A stretch of DNA of 64,000 nucleotides from an uncultured Sphaerochaeta sp. (GTDB lineage Bacteria > Spirochaetota > Spirochaetia > Sphaerochaetales > Sphaerochaetaceae). Both the position numbers and the translations under genes were made by a program. The notes beneath the pieces are model-generated. The model searched no databases, had not been told where the DNA came from, and saw only the letters and a program-made list of their open reading frames with translations. How positions within the stretch are numbered: the stretch's first letter is position 1; every line of letters starts with the position of its first letter. The stretch is taken from NCBI RefSeq assembly GCF_963676285.1, contig NZ_OY781063.1:992001-1056000 (forward strand), in the 5' to 3' direction. Positions 51,478-60,752 of this stretch are shown piece by piece.

Positions 51478-52391
51478 CGGAAGCTCACTGTCTTGGTGAA
51501 AACCTCAAGAAGCGGCTGCCACCACTCCTTTCCCCCACTGACTTCCCCGATACCACGAATCTTTTTCAACCTGTATCGTACCAAGTGCTCAGGTGGCTTG
51601 CTGCAGAGGTTATCAAGGTCACGAATAATGATTTCCTTGATCAACTGAGCTGTCTCTTCTGGACTCTTTTCCTCAATGATGTCATGAATGACCCCAAACT
51701 CCTTCAAGTGCCGGCTGGTCATCTTCATGGCCTCAGCCGCCTCCTTGGCTTTCGATGGATCACGAAGCAAGATGGAAGCGAATCCTTCAGGGGTAATGAC
51801 TGAATAGACTGCATTCTCCAGCATATAGAGCTTATCCCCTATGCCGATACCCAATGCTCCTCCACTACCACCTTCACCAATGATAAAACAGAGAACTGGA
51901 GTCTTGAGTGTTGAGAAAACCTTCAGGTTCTGGGCGATTGCCTCCCCGATTCCCCTCTCCTCACTCCCAAGTCCGGGATATGCTCCAGGGGTATCGATGA
52001 AACAGACCACGGGACGGCCGAATTTCTCTGCCTGCTTGGCCAGACGCAATGCCTTGCGATACCCTTCAGGGTTACTCATTCCATAGTTGCAAGAAACATT
52101 CTCCCTGAAATTGGCACCCTTCCGGTTTCCAATGAAAGTAACCGCCCTGCCTCCTACCATTCCGATACCTCCGATCATGGCAGGATCATCACCATAGGTT
52201 CGGTCCCCGTGCAACTCCATGAACTGGTCACAGATCATGTTGATGAAGGCCTTTGCTCCGGTTCTTCCGCTCTGTCGGGAGAGAAGCACACAATCCCATG
52301 ATGATTTTGCCTCACAAGTCTGGCTGGTGCTGAGAATGGATTCAATATGTTCTACCGTCTCTTGCAGTACGGGTTTCTTCTTGTCTGCCAT
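51474..52391 (-). CDS. accA: Acetyl-CoA carboxylase carboxyltransferase subunit alpha
   Basis: A 305-residue AccA, the half of the carboxyltransferase that binds carboxybiotin and transfers CO2 to acetyl-CoA. Landmarks are GDRTYGDDPAMIGGIG, GRPVVCFIDTPGAYPGLGSEERG, IGEGGSGGALGIGIGD and ITPEGFASILLRD. It ends the accBCDA operon, 3 bp after accD. Length is normal for the family. Confidence 0.95.
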   Translation of the reverse strand: MADKKKPVLQETVEHIESILSTSQTCEAKSSWDCVLLSRQSGRTGAKAFINMICDQFMELHGDRTYGDDPAMIGGIGMVGGRAVTFIGNRKGANFRENVSCNYGMSNPEGYRKALRLAKQAEKFGRPVVCFIDTPGAYPGLGSEERGIGEAIAQNLKVFSTLKTPVLCFIIGEGGSGGALGIGIGDKLYMLENAVYSVITPEGFASILLRDPSKAKEAAEAMKMTSRHLKEFGVIHDIIEEKSPEETAQLIKEIIIRDLDNLCSKPPEHLVRYRLKKIRGIGEVSGGKEWWQPLLEVFTKTVSFR

Positions 52392-52394
52392 GGA

Positions 52395-53165
52395 TTAGGC
52401 CCTCCTTGTGTGGGTTTCGATCAGGAAGGAGAGGGTCTCTCTCAGCTTCTTGCGCTCAACAATGGAATCGATGAAACCTTTCTCAAGCTGGAACTCTGAG
52501 CGCTGGAACCCCTCTGGGAGCTTCTCCCCGATGGTTCCCTCGATTACCCTGGGACCTGCAAATCCTATAATTGCCCCGGGTTCTGCGAGTATGATGTCCC
52601 CAAGCATGGCAAAGGAGGCCGTCACGCCACCGGTGGTGGGATTAGTCAAGACAAGAAAGAGTGGGGTCCGGGTTTCTTCCAAGAGTGCGGCAGCACTGGC
52701 TGTCTTTGCCATCTGCATCAAGCTGAAGATACCTTCCTGCATCCTGGCACCACCACTGGCTGTAAAAAGGACTACCGGGTCTCCGGTGAGAGCTCCCTCG
52801 ATCATGGCCTGCGTGATTTTCTCTCCCACTACCGAACCCATGCTGCCTCCCATGAAAGCGAAGGACATGATGCCGACAACCACGGGTTTTTCCTCAATAG
52901 TACAACGTCCGATGGTGGCAGCGTCACTCAGCGAGGATTTCTTCTGATTCTCTTTCAGCTTCTCCTCATACCCTGCAAGGGCGATGGGGTTCATCGACTG
53001 CATTCCACTACTCATCTCCTTGAACGAGCCTTCATCTGCAAAGAGAGCAAGGCGTTCTTCAACGGTAAGTGGGAAATGAAAATTGCAATATGGACAAATC
53101 TTATGCTCCCCTACCTGTACATCTTTCTGGCACTGGGGGCATCGTTTCAAAACTTCGTTTGACAT
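52395..53165 (-). CDS. accD: Acetyl-CoA carboxylase carboxyltransferase subunit beta
   Basis: A 256-residue AccD with an N-terminal zinc ribbon (Cys9, Cys12, Cys24, Cys27: RCPQC...ICPYC), then the crotonase-like fold with MGSVVGEKITQAMI, FTASGGARMQEGIFSLMQMAKT and PTTGGVTASFAMLGDI. It should pair with AccA as an alpha2beta2 transferase. It is 3 bp from both neighbours. Confidence 0.95.
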   Translation of the reverse strand: MSNEVLKRCPQCQKDVQVGEHKICPYCNFHFPLTVEERLALFADEGSFKEMSSGMQSMNPIALAGYEEKLKENQKKSSLSDAATIGRCTIEEKPVVVGIMSFAFMGGSMGSVVGEKITQAMIEGALTGDPVVLFTASGGARMQEGIFSLMQMAKTASAAALLEETRTPLFLVLTNPTTGGVTASFAMLGDIILAEPGAIIGFAGPRVIEGTIGEKLPEGFQRSEFQLEKGFIDSIVERKKLRETLSFLIETHTRRA

Positions 53166-53168
53166 TGG

Positions 53169-54491
53169 TTATTTCTCCTGTTCACAAACCTTCTGATAGA
53201 GGTCTGTAGTGAAGCGACCACTCCTGAACTGTTTGGAGGCGATGAGGCGTTTTTGCTCTTCCAGGTTGGTGGTTACCCCTTGGATGTTCACTTCCTCCAA
53301 GGCCCTGAGCATTACGGCTATGCCCTGATCCCTGTCAGGAGCCCAGATGATGATCTTGGCCACCATTGAGTCGTAATAGGGACTGAGAATGGATCCTGCC
53401 TCAAGATGGGAGTCCACTCGTACAAAGGGGCCTGAAGGCAGTTGCAGTGCGGTGATGACCCCAGCAGAAAGTGCATTGATCCTACACTCAAGAGCGTATC
53501 CAGAGAGACGGATATCTTTTTGCTTAAAGGGAAGCTTATTACCCTGTGCTATCCTGATCTGTGCCTGTACCAGGTCAAGGGAACTTACCAGTTCACTAAC
53601 CGGATGCTCGACCTGCAATCGTGCATTCACTTCCATGAAGTAGTATGCATCCCCCTCAACGAGGAACTCCACGGTCCCAGCGCCTCGGTATCCCAATTCC
53701 TTGAAGAGTCTCACTGAGTCATTGCACATTGCCTTTCTCAGTCCTTCATCAAGGATTGGAGAAGGACTCTCCTCAAGCAGCTTCTGATGATTCTTCTGCA
53801 CTGAACAGTCTCGCTCACCTAGGTGGACCACACCTCCCTGGCCATCGGCCAAGAGCTGGATTTCCACGTGACGTGGCTGTTCAAGGAACCGCTCCATATG
53901 CACCGAGGCATCCCCAAAGAAGGCGAGCGCCTCCTTTCGGGCAAGCTGCAAGGACTGCTCAAGTTGTTCCTCTTTCCTGACAATACGCATACCTCTACCC
54001 CCACCCCCTGCGGCGGCTTTGAGGATGATGGGGTAGCCGATCTGCTCGGCAGTTCTCTTTGCATCTGCAAGATCAACAAGCGCTTCGCTACTACCCGGGG
54101 TGATGGGGATCCCGGCTGCAAGGGCAGCCTGCCTTGCAGCAACCTTGTTTCCGAGCAAGGCAATCGTCTTACTCTCAGGACCAATAAATACAAGTCCTGC
54201 ATCTTCCACCTGCTTTGCAAAATCAGCATTCTCTGAGAGGAATCCTACTCCTGGGTGGATGGCATCACAGCGAAGCGCACAGGCGGTGGTTATAATATTC
54301 CGTACATTCAGGTAACTCTTGTCTGTTTGTGCTTCCCCAATACAGACGGCTTCGTCTGCCATGGAAACAGGCAGACTTAGGGTATCGGCAGTGGAATAGA
54401 CAGCAACAGTCTTGATTCCCAGATCACGGCACGCCCTGATAATACGTACCGCAATCTCTGCACGGTTTGCAACGAGCAGTTTCTTGATCAT
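53169..54491 (-). CDS. accC: Biotin carboxylase subunit of acetyl-CoA carboxylase
   Basis: A 440-residue ATP-grasp enzyme that carboxylates biotin on AccB: KLLVANRAEIAVRIIRACRD, the glycine-rich ATP loop KAAAGGGGRGMRIV, the RHVEIQLLADGQGGVVHLGERDCS stretch (landmarks HVEIQ and ERDCS), and FMEVNARLQVEHPVSE with the catalytic Glu/Asn/Arg. ATGA overlap with accB. Confidence 0.95.
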   Translation of the reverse strand: MIKKLLVANRAEIAVRIIRACRDLGIKTVAVYSTADTLSLPVSMADEAVCIGEAQTDKSYLNVRNIITTACALRCDAIHPGVGFLSENADFAKQVEDAGLVFIGPESKTIALLGNKVAARQAALAAGIPITPGSSEALVDLADAKRTAEQIGYPIILKAAAGGGGRGMRIVRKEEQLEQSLQLARKEALAFFGDASVHMERFLEQPRHVEIQLLADGQGGVVHLGERDCSVQKNHQKLLEESPSPILDEGLRKAMCNDSVRLFKELGYRGAGTVEFLVEGDAYYFMEVNARLQVEHPVSELVSSLDLVQAQIRIAQGNKLPFKQKDIRLSGYALECRINALSAGVITALQLPSGPFVRVDSHLEAGSILSPYYDSMVAKIIIWAPDRDQGIAVMLRALEEVNIQGVTTNLEEQKRLIASKQFRSGRFTTDLYQKVCEQEK

Positions 54492-54943
54492 AGTTTCTTG
54501 ACCTTGAAAAGAGGCTGGCCAAATTCCACCAGTTGTTCAGGCTTGGCAAGGATTTCGACAATTTCACAGGAGTAATCACTCTCAAGCTGGTTCATCAGCT
54601 TCATTGCTTCAATCGTGCAGATAACGTCCCCACTCTCCACTTTGCTACCAACTTTCACATAGGGAGGTGCATCAGGAGCCGGGGTTAGGTAGAAGGTTCC
54701 CACAATGGGACTGGTGATGGTTTCCACTTCTTCTGCATTTGCATCAGCCTTTGGTTCCATCACTGTTTGTGCGTCCTGAGTGCTTTGCTTGATTACTGGA
54801 ACAGGCTGGATGGTTGCCTCTCCTGCGACCGGTCTTTTCAGTTTGAGTGAGAAGCGTGAGCAGGAGAGCTCAAGCTCGCTTAGGGTACTGGAATCAAATA
54901 GGGTAAGGACCTCTCGGAGGTCCATGTGTTCAATACTATCCAT
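54488..54943 (-). CDS. accB: Biotin carboxyl carrier protein of acetyl-CoA carboxylase
   Basis: A 151-residue carrier: an N-terminal helical segment, an Ala/Pro/Thr-rich linker (about residues 38-70) and a C-terminal biotinyl domain with Lys115 in IEAMKLMNQ, where biotin is attached. The ATG at 54943 has GAGG six bases before it; an in-frame ATG upstream has none. First gene of the accBCDA operon, under a strong promoter that shares a palindrome with the divergent fab operon. Confidence 0.93.
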   Translation of the reverse strand: MDSIEHMDLREVLTLFDSSTLSELELSCSRFSLKLKRPVAGEATIQPVPVIKQSTQDAQTVMEPKADANAEEVETITSPIVGTFYLTPAPDAPPYVKVGSKVESGDVICTIEAMKLMNQLESDYSCEIVEILAKPEQLVEFGQPLFKVKKL

Positions 54944-55003
54944 AATATTCCTCATAACAAGATGGGGATGGGATGCTTCAATAAATGCATCCATACGAAA
55001 TTA

Positions 55004-55064
55004 ATCATAACAATAAGGAGTTATAGTGTCAATATTGACATTATTCTCAAAATTGTAATAATGA
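55004..55064. promoter_or_regulatory. Divergent acc/fab promoters sharing one palindrome
   Basis: The perfect palindrome TGTCAATATTGACA (55027-55040) contains TTGACA on both strands. Leftward, TTGACA (55032-55027), 17 bases, TATGAT (55009-55004) drives accB. Rightward, TTGACA (55035-55040), about 18 bases, TAATGA (55059-55064) drives fabH. Any protein bound to the palindrome would cover both -35 boxes at once. Confidence 0.7.
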
Positions 55065-55097
55065 TATACCTATGTTATGTACCCAAGGAGGGAGCCA

Positions 55098-56054
55098 TTG
55101 AAGCCTCCACAATCGATACACATCACCGCCCTTGGCAGTTACGCGCCGCAGAGGGTGGTAACTAATAATGACCTGAGCCATATGGTCGACACGAGTGATG
55201 AGTGGATCCAAAGTCACACTGGAATTAGTGAGAGACACGTTGCCGGGGAAGAAGAGAAGACCAGTAATCTTGCCTATAAAGCCATCGAGGATCTCCTTGC
55301 AAGCTACAATCTGAAGGCATCCCATATTGATGGCATTGTCTGCGCAACAGCTACCCCGGACTATCCTGGGTTTCCTTCTGTTGCCTGTATGATCGCAGAA
55401 CAGTTCGGCATTACCGGACCAGCCTTGGATGTAAGTGCCGGTTGCACCGGCTTCATCTACGCCTTGGAAGTAGCCCGGGCCATGATCGCCACAGGTTCCA
55501 TGAAGAATGCCCTCGTGGTAGGAGCAGAGAAACTCTCAGGTGTAGTTGACTGGAAAGACCGAAACACCTGCGTACTCTTTGGAGATGGAGCAGGATGTGC
55601 ACTGCTTGAATTCTCAGACCAAGAGGAAACTGGTCTCATCGACACTTTGCTCAAGGCTGAGGCTGCTGGTACCAAGGCACTGACCATCCATCCAGAAAAA
55701 CATGCCATCGAGATGGACGGCCGGGCGGTCTACTCCTTTGCGGTGAGAACGATTGGAGATACCATCCTGGCACTGGTTGAACGAAATAACCTGAATCTGG
55801 AATCCATTGATTGGATTGTCCCTCACCAAGCAAACCGAAGAATCATCCAAGCCTGTTCCAAGCGATATGGAATTCCAGAAGAAAAGTTCTATATGAATAT
55901 CGATCGATTTGCCAACACCTCAGCGGCATCCATCCCCCTTGCACTGAGGGAGATGGACAGAGCAGGATTGCTCAAGAAGGGCCAAAGAATTCTGATGGTG
56001 GGATTCGGAGCAGGATTGACCTACGGAGGAACTCTACTTACATGGACGTATTGA
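55098..56054 (+). CDS. fabH: 3-oxoacyl-ACP synthase III
   Basis: A 318-residue initiating condensing enzyme that joins acetyl-CoA (or a branched primer) to malonyl-ACP. Active site: Cys116 in DVSAGCTGF, His in IVPHQANRRII and Asn in FANTSAASIP. The start is TTG 55098, seven bases behind a near-ideal AAGGAGG; the upstream ATG at 55077 has no such site and adds residues not expected in the family. It is the first gene of the fab operon. Confidence 0.94.
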   Translation: MKPPQSIHITALGSYAPQRVVTNNDLSHMVDTSDEWIQSHTGISERHVAGEEEKTSNLAYKAIEDLLASYNLKASHIDGIVCATATPDYPGFPSVACMIAEQFGITGPALDVSAGCTGFIYALEVARAMIATGSMKNALVVGAEKLSGVVDWKDRNTCVLFGDGAGCALLEFSDQEETGLIDTLLKAEAAGTKALTIHPEKHAIEMDGRAVYSFAVRTIGDTILALVERNNLNLESIDWIVPHQANRRIIQACSKRYGIPEEKFYMNIDRFANTSAASIPLALREMDRAGLLKKGQRILMVGFGAGLTYGGTLLTWTY

Positions 56055-56998
56055 TAGCACTCTACCCCGGACAGGGGTCCCAGAAACCAAAGATGGCCCT
56101 GGACCTCTATGACGCAAGCAAGCAAGTAAGGGATCTCTTTGCTCTTGCAAGTGATGTAAGTGGTCTTGACTTATACCAATTGCTTGATGATGGCAGCGAA
56201 GAGGATTTGAAACAAACAAAAGCTACACAGCTTGCAGTAACCCTTGCAAGCCGCAGTGCACAGCTGAGACTAACCGAGCTTGGATTCTCATTTGCTGCCC
56301 ATAGTGGGTTCAGCCTTGGCGAGCTTTCCGCCTTTGCAGGAGGTGGCATCCTTGATGATGAAACGCTCTTTTCCTTGATCAACAAACGTGCTGCATTGAT
56401 GGACGAAGAAGCAAGAAAGATTGAAGAGGTACAGGGAAAGCTGGGGATGGCGGCCATCATTGGGTTGGATTATGCAACTGTTGAACAAACCCTGAGAGAA
56501 GCACAAATCCCAGGACTGTATGCATCCAATGACAACAGCACCACACAGGTGGTTATCGCTGGCTTGCAGGAGAGCATCGCCCAAGGGAAGAAGGTCCTGC
56601 AGGCAAAGGGAGCGAGAAGAGTTATTCCCCTGAAGGTCTCCGGCCCATTCCACACCCCCTTCATGGAGGGGGCAACTGAGCCTTTCTCTGCTTTCTTAGA
56701 AACGCTCGACTTCAAGAACCCCCTTTCCTTGGTAATCTCGAGTGTGGATGGAAATGTGATCAAGGACTCTCAGCAAGCAAAGGAGCATCTGGCAATGCAA
56801 TTGGCAAAACCTGTGCGCTGGACGGAGGCAATGAAGCATCTCTCTTCCTTGGCACAAGAGAAGCATGCACAGGTAGCTGAAACTGGGTTTGGAACGGTAC
56901 TCAGCGGGCTTTGGAAGAACAGTAATGCGGAAATCCCTTGCCGGAATCTCGGCAGTGAGGATGCAATCTGGAATTACAAGAAGGAATTGGAATCATGA
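56042..56998 (+). CDS. fabD: Malonyl-CoA:ACP transacylase
   Basis: A 318-residue enzyme that loads malonate onto acyl carrier protein. LYPGQGSQ lies at the N-terminus; the nucleophile serine is in HSGFSLGELSAF, where Phe replaces the more usual His of GHSLGE (other residues are known here in related bacteria); Arg in NKRAALMDE; His in SGPFHTPFM. The ATG at 56042 overlaps the end of fabH by 13 bases, with GGAGG twelve bases upstream. A longer frame into fabH is a shadow. Confidence 0.92.
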   Translation: MDVLIALYPGQGSQKPKMALDLYDASKQVRDLFALASDVSGLDLYQLLDDGSEEDLKQTKATQLAVTLASRSAQLRLTELGFSFAAHSGFSLGELSAFAGGGILDDETLFSLINKRAALMDEEARKIEEVQGKLGMAAIIGLDYATVEQTLREAQIPGLYASNDNSTTQVVIAGLQESIAQGKKVLQAKGARRVIPLKVSGPFHTPFMEGATEPFSAFLETLDFKNPLSLVISSVDGNVIKDSQQAKEHLAMQLAKPVRWTEAMKHLSSLAQEKHAQVAETGFGTVLSGLWKNSNAEIPCRNLGSEDAIWNYKKELES

Positions 56999-57699
56999 GT
57001 GAAAAGAAACACGCCCTGGTGACCGGAGGGTCTCGGGGAATTGGTAGAACAATCATAGAGACATTGCTCAGTGAAGGATATGAAGTTTGGTACCTCTCCA
57101 GGAGCAAGGCAGAAGGACTGGAAGCGAATCACATCAGTTGCGATATGGCTGACAGGGAGAGCGTTGCCTCTGCACTGGAAGCGGTGGTCAATGAAGCAAC
57201 ATACATCGATGTCCTGGTCAACAATGCAGGTATAACCCGTGATGGATTGATCATGCGAATGAAGGATGAAGCTTGGGATGATGTCATTGCTGTCAACCTT
57301 ACCTCAGTATTTCTCACCTGCCGGCGTATCGGCCGACTTATGGCAACCCAGAGAAAGGGTGCCATCGTCAATATCTCCAGCGTGGTCGGTATTGTGGGCA
57401 ATGGGGGACAGACCAACTATGCAGCCAGCAAGGCAGGCATTATTGGATTCTCCAAGAGCCTAGCCAAGGAACTTGCCGGAAGAAATGTACGGGTCAATGT
57501 GGTAGCCCCTGGATTCATTGAGACTGCCATGACAGAGGTGCTTTCAGATAAGTTGAAGGACCAGATCAAGGATCAGATTCCCCTTTCAAGAATTGGAAAT
57601 ACGGAAGAGGTTGCCCAAAGCGTGGCGTTCCTCGCAAGCGATAAAGCATCCTACATCACCGGCCAGGTTCTGGCTGTCGATGGTGGGATGGCAATGTAA
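56995..57699 (+). CDS. fabG: 3-oxoacyl-ACP reductase
   Basis: A 234-residue SDR enzyme: ALVTGGSRGIGRTI (NADPH site), LVNNAGITRDGLIMRM, catalytic Ser/Tyr/Lys in NISSVVGIVGNGGQTNYAASKAGI (landmarks ISS and YAASK), and the C-terminal ITGQVLAVDGGMAM. It reduces the keto group in each round of elongation. ATGA overlap with fabD. Confidence 0.94.
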   Translation: MSEKKHALVTGGSRGIGRTIIETLLSEGYEVWYLSRSKAEGLEANHISCDMADRESVASALEAVVNEATYIDVLVNNAGITRDGLIMRMKDEAWDDVIAVNLTSVFLTCRRIGRLMATQRKGAIVNISSVVGIVGNGGQTNYAASKAGIIGFSKSLAKELAGRNVRVNVVAPGFIETAMTEVLSDKLKDQIKDQIPLSRIGNTEEVAQSVAFLASDKASYITGQVLAVDGGMAM

Positions 57700-57710
57700 G
57701 GAGTCAAGAG

Positions 57711-58955
57711 ATGGAACGTGTGGTAGTAACCGGTATGGGAACAGTCAATCCACTGGGTAGGGAGGTAGAACAGTTCTGGAAGCAGATACAGGCAGGAGCC
57801 TGTGGAATTGATAAGATCACCAGGTTCGATACAACCGACTACCCAGCCAAGATTGCAGGGGAAGTCAGGGATTTCGATCCCTCTGACCTGCTTGACCGTA
57901 AGGAATTGAGAGGTATGGCTGATTTCACCAAGTTTGCCGCTCATGCAGCCGTACAGGCTATGAATCAGGCAAAACTGGAGAAAGGTTCCTTTGACCCTTA
58001 CAGAAGCGGCGTCTATGTTGGAAACGGTATTGGAGGATTCGAAGTTGCTGAGGAGAACCTTGCAAAGCTCTTTGACAGGGGCCCACACGCGGTAGCTCCC
58101 CTAACCATCCCCAAGCTTATCAGCAACGAGGCTGCAGGGAATATTGCAATCCACTTCGGTATACAAGGCCCCTGTCGCACCACGGTCACAGCATGTGCAT
58201 CCGGTACCGATGCAATTGGGGATGCGTTCAACTCAATTCGCTTTGGTCTGGTGGATATGGCTTTAGCCGGTGGCACTGAGGCTGCAATCACCGAGCTCAG
58301 CGTAGCTGGATTCTGCCGCCTCCAGGCCTTGGCAACCAAGTACAACGATACACCCAAGATTGCCAGCCGACCGTTCGATAAGGAACGCGATGGGTTTGTC
58401 ATGGGAGAGGGAGCTGGAATGCTGGTGCTTGAATCACTTTCGCATGCCAAGAAGCGCGGGGCAACCATCCTCGGTGAGATTGCCGGCTACAGCATGACCT
58501 GCGACGCGTTCCACCTCACAGCCCCCAATCCAGACGGGGAAGGAGCTGCCAGAGCCATGAAACAGGCGATTGAAATGGCAGGGGCAAGCCTTGATGAGGT
58601 TGATTACATCAATGCCCATGGTACCAGTACTGCGGCAAACGACTCCATGGAGACAAAGGCGATCAAGCGGGTATTCGGTGATGGTGCGTATAAGCTCAAG
58701 GTCTCATCAACCAAATCCATGACCAGTCACCTGGTTGGGGCAGCAGGAGCAGTTGAGGCCATTATCTGCCTGCTTGCCATCAGGGACCAGTACTTCCCCT
58801 GTACGCTCAACCAGACGGATCCAGACAGTGAGTGTGATCTTGACTATGTACCGAACAAGGGAATGAATGGTACAATTCGATATGCTGTCAGCAATTCATT
58901 GGGCTTTGGTGGACATAATGGTGTGCTTGTATTTAAGGCCTATCAGGAAAACTAA
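57711..58955 (+). CDS. fabF: 3-oxoacyl-ACP synthase II
   Basis: A 414-residue elongating condensing enzyme: active Cys in VTACASGTDAIGDA, first His in NAHGTSTAANDSMETKAI (landmark HGTSTAAND), Lys/His in KSMTSHLVGAAGAVEA, and SLGFGGHNG at the end. It lies 11 bp after fabG; no acyl carrier protein gene is squeezed between them as it often is in other bacteria. Confidence 0.95.
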   Translation: MERVVVTGMGTVNPLGREVEQFWKQIQAGACGIDKITRFDTTDYPAKIAGEVRDFDPSDLLDRKELRGMADFTKFAAHAAVQAMNQAKLEKGSFDPYRSGVYVGNGIGGFEVAEENLAKLFDRGPHAVAPLTIPKLISNEAAGNIAIHFGIQGPCRTTVTACASGTDAIGDAFNSIRFGLVDMALAGGTEAAITELSVAGFCRLQALATKYNDTPKIASRPFDKERDGFVMGEGAGMLVLESLSHAKKRGATILGEIAGYSMTCDAFHLTAPNPDGEGAARAMKQAIEMAGASLDEVDYINAHGTSTAANDSMETKAIKRVFGDGAYKLKVSSTKSMTSHLVGAAGAVEAIICLLAIRDQYFPCTLNQTDPDSECDLDYVPNKGMNGTIRYAVSNSLGFGGHNGVLVFKAYQEN

Positions 58956-58967
58956 GGAGGAAACGTT

Positions 58968-59411
58968 ATGCCAGAACAGTTTGAAACGCCAGAGGAACTA
59001 CTTCCTCACCGAGATCCATTTCTGTTCCTCGATGAGTTGATCGAGGCTGATGAGAAACACACCGTTGCAAAACGAGTTTTCACTGAAGATCACTTCTTCT
59101 TCAAGGGTCACTTTCCAAGCTACCCGGTGGTACCGGGGGTCATTCTTGTAGAGACCTTGGCACAGTGCGGCGGTGCCGGACTGATCCAGACAGGGATTCT
59201 TCCTCATGGTGCCTTCTTCGTGTTGGCTTCCATTGAGAAGGCAAAGTTCCGAAACCAGGTACGCCCTAACGACTGTGCTATCATTGAAGTACATAATGTG
59301 AGAGTAAGCAAAGTGATGGTTCGTCAGAAGGGAACCATTACCATAAACGGGAATGTTGCAGCTGAAGCATCCTGGATGTGCATCGTCAATAGCAAACAAG
59401 AAAGGATTTAG
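58968..59411 (+). CDS. fabZ: 3-hydroxyacyl-ACP dehydratase
   Basis: A 147-residue hot-dog-fold dehydratase: LLPHRDPFLFLDEL, FFFKGHFPSYPVVPGVILVETLAQ (catalytic His in GHFP and Glu in VETLAQ). It removes water from the hydroxyacyl intermediate. AAGGAGGAAACGTT precedes its ATG. No FabA-like isomerase is present. Confidence 0.94.
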   Translation: MPEQFETPEELLPHRDPFLFLDELIEADEKHTVAKRVFTEDHFFFKGHFPSYPVVPGVILVETLAQCGGAGLIQTGILPHGAFFVLASIEKAKFRNQVRPNDCAIIEVHNVRVSKVMVRQKGTITINGNVAAEASWMCIVNSKQERI

Positions 59412-59413
59412 TT

Positions 59414-60625
59414 GTGATCATCACGAAAAAAGTAATGCGTAATGTCTCTCTTACCGCTCACCCTGCAGGGTGCAAGCGGTATGTCCAACAGCAAATAGAC
59501 TGGGTGAAAAACCAGGCACAGAACGGGGAGGATACGCGCTATCCCAATCCGGTTGAGGAATTACTCCCAAAGCGAGTGCTCGTCATTGGTGGATCTACAG
59601 GATATGGTCTTTCCAGCCGAATTGTTGCTGCCTACACTGGAGGATCTGACACAATCAATGTGTCTTTCGAACGGGAACCAGCCGAGAAAAAAACAGCAAC
59701 CCCTGGTTGGTACAATACCATGGCCTTCGAGCAGCAAGCCCAAAAAGATGGGATGAAGGCGAGTTCTGTTTTCGGTGATGCATTCAGTACGGCAATCAAG
59801 GAAGAGACTGCAAGGAAAATCAAGGAAGAACTTGGGCAAGTGGATCTGGTTATCTACAGCCTTGCAAGTCCACTCAGGAATGACCCTGTTACTGGGGCGA
59901 CTTATCGTTCAGTACTCAAGCCCATAGGCAAGCCATTCACTGCCCTGTCGGTAGACTTGGATGATGATGTGGTTAAACAAGCGACCATTGAACCTGCTAC
60001 TGATGAACAAGTACAGGATACAGTCAAGGTCATGGGTGGAGAGGACTGGAGCCTCTGGGTTGACTATCTGCTTGAACAGGGACTGCTCGCAGAGGGTGCC
60101 ATGACTGTTGCATACTCCTACATTGGTCCCAGGATAACCTACCCCGTTTATCGGGAAGGGACCATCGGAAAGGCAAAGGAACACCTTGAGAACAGTGCAA
60201 GTGCATTGACTGATAAACTCGAAGCCATCGGAGGTAAAGCCTTTGTTTCAGTAAACAAAGCCCTTGTTACCCGCGCAAGCGCAGTTATCCCAGTGGTACC
60301 ACTCTACATGGCTCTGCTCTATCAAGTGATGAAAGAGAAGAACATCCACGAGCACTGTACACAGCAGATCTATCGATTGTTCCTGGGCCAGCTCTACACC
60401 AAAGAAGAGATTCCAACCGATCAGAAAGGACGACTAAGGGTAGATGATTGGGAGATGCTTGAAGAGGTCCAGAATGAGGTGGAACGCCGGTGGGCTCTCC
60501 AAAAGGAAGGGCAACCGCTTCTGCAAGGGGATTTGGATGGAGTGTTTGAGGAGTATGAACATATCCATGGATTCGGTTTCCCTGACATTGACTATGGAGC
60601 CGATATTGACCCAAGGATAGTCTAG
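59414..60625 (+). CDS. fabV: Trans-2-enoyl-CoA/ACP reductase FabV
   Basis: A 403-residue NADH-dependent enoyl reductase, the long SDR type: VLVIGGSTGYGLSSRI, VSFEREPAEKK, and the Tyr-x8-Lys catalytic pair in YREGTIGKAK. It completes each elongation round and is usually insensitive to triclosan. The start is GTG 59414, seven bases after AAGGA, 2 bp behind fabZ. It is last in the fab operon and followed by a terminator; no FabI or FabK is present here. Confidence 0.94.
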   Translation: MIITKKVMRNVSLTAHPAGCKRYVQQQIDWVKNQAQNGEDTRYPNPVEELLPKRVLVIGGSTGYGLSSRIVAAYTGGSDTINVSFEREPAEKKTATPGWYNTMAFEQQAQKDGMKASSVFGDAFSTAIKEETARKIKEELGQVDLVIYSLASPLRNDPVTGATYRSVLKPIGKPFTALSVDLDDDVVKQATIEPATDEQVQDTVKVMGGEDWSLWVDYLLEQGLLAEGAMTVAYSYIGPRITYPVYREGTIGKAKEHLENSASALTDKLEAIGGKAFVSVNKALVTRASAVIPVVPLYMALLYQVMKEKNIHEHCTQQIYRLFLGQLYTKEEIPTDQKGRLRVDDWEMLEEVQNEVERRWALQKEGQPLLQGDLDGVFEEYEHIHGFGFPDIDYGADIDPRIV

Positions 60626-60634
60626 AACAGATTG

Positions 60635-60664
60635 AGGCAACTTCTTTAGAGGGGTTGCCTTTTC
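60635..60664 (+). terminator. Rho-independent terminator of the fab operon
   Basis: AGGCAAC (60635-60641) pairs with GTTGCCT (60654-60660), followed by TTTTC. It lies 9 bp behind the fabV stop. Confidence 0.85.
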
Positions 60665-60752
60665 TGTGTACAAATTCCTATACTTTTTGCTATTTTCATT
60701 CCTTATTAGGATTATTATAGGCATACTAAATACAGGTTTCTTGATTTCACTC

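Noticed and set aside
51474..54943. accBCDA as the missing partner of the orphan sodium-pump beta subunit
   Set aside because: These are clear acetyl-CoA carboxylase subunits, far away and divergent with fab genes; nothing links them to oadB.
55811..56041. Upstream extension of fabD into fabH
   Set aside because: The extra residues are an out-of-frame reading of fabH; FabD families start at the GQGSQ region reached from 56042.
56280..56340. FabD inactivated by loss of His in the GHSLGE motif
   Set aside because: The residue next to the catalytic serine varies in active bacterial FabD proteins, and the other catalytic residues are present.
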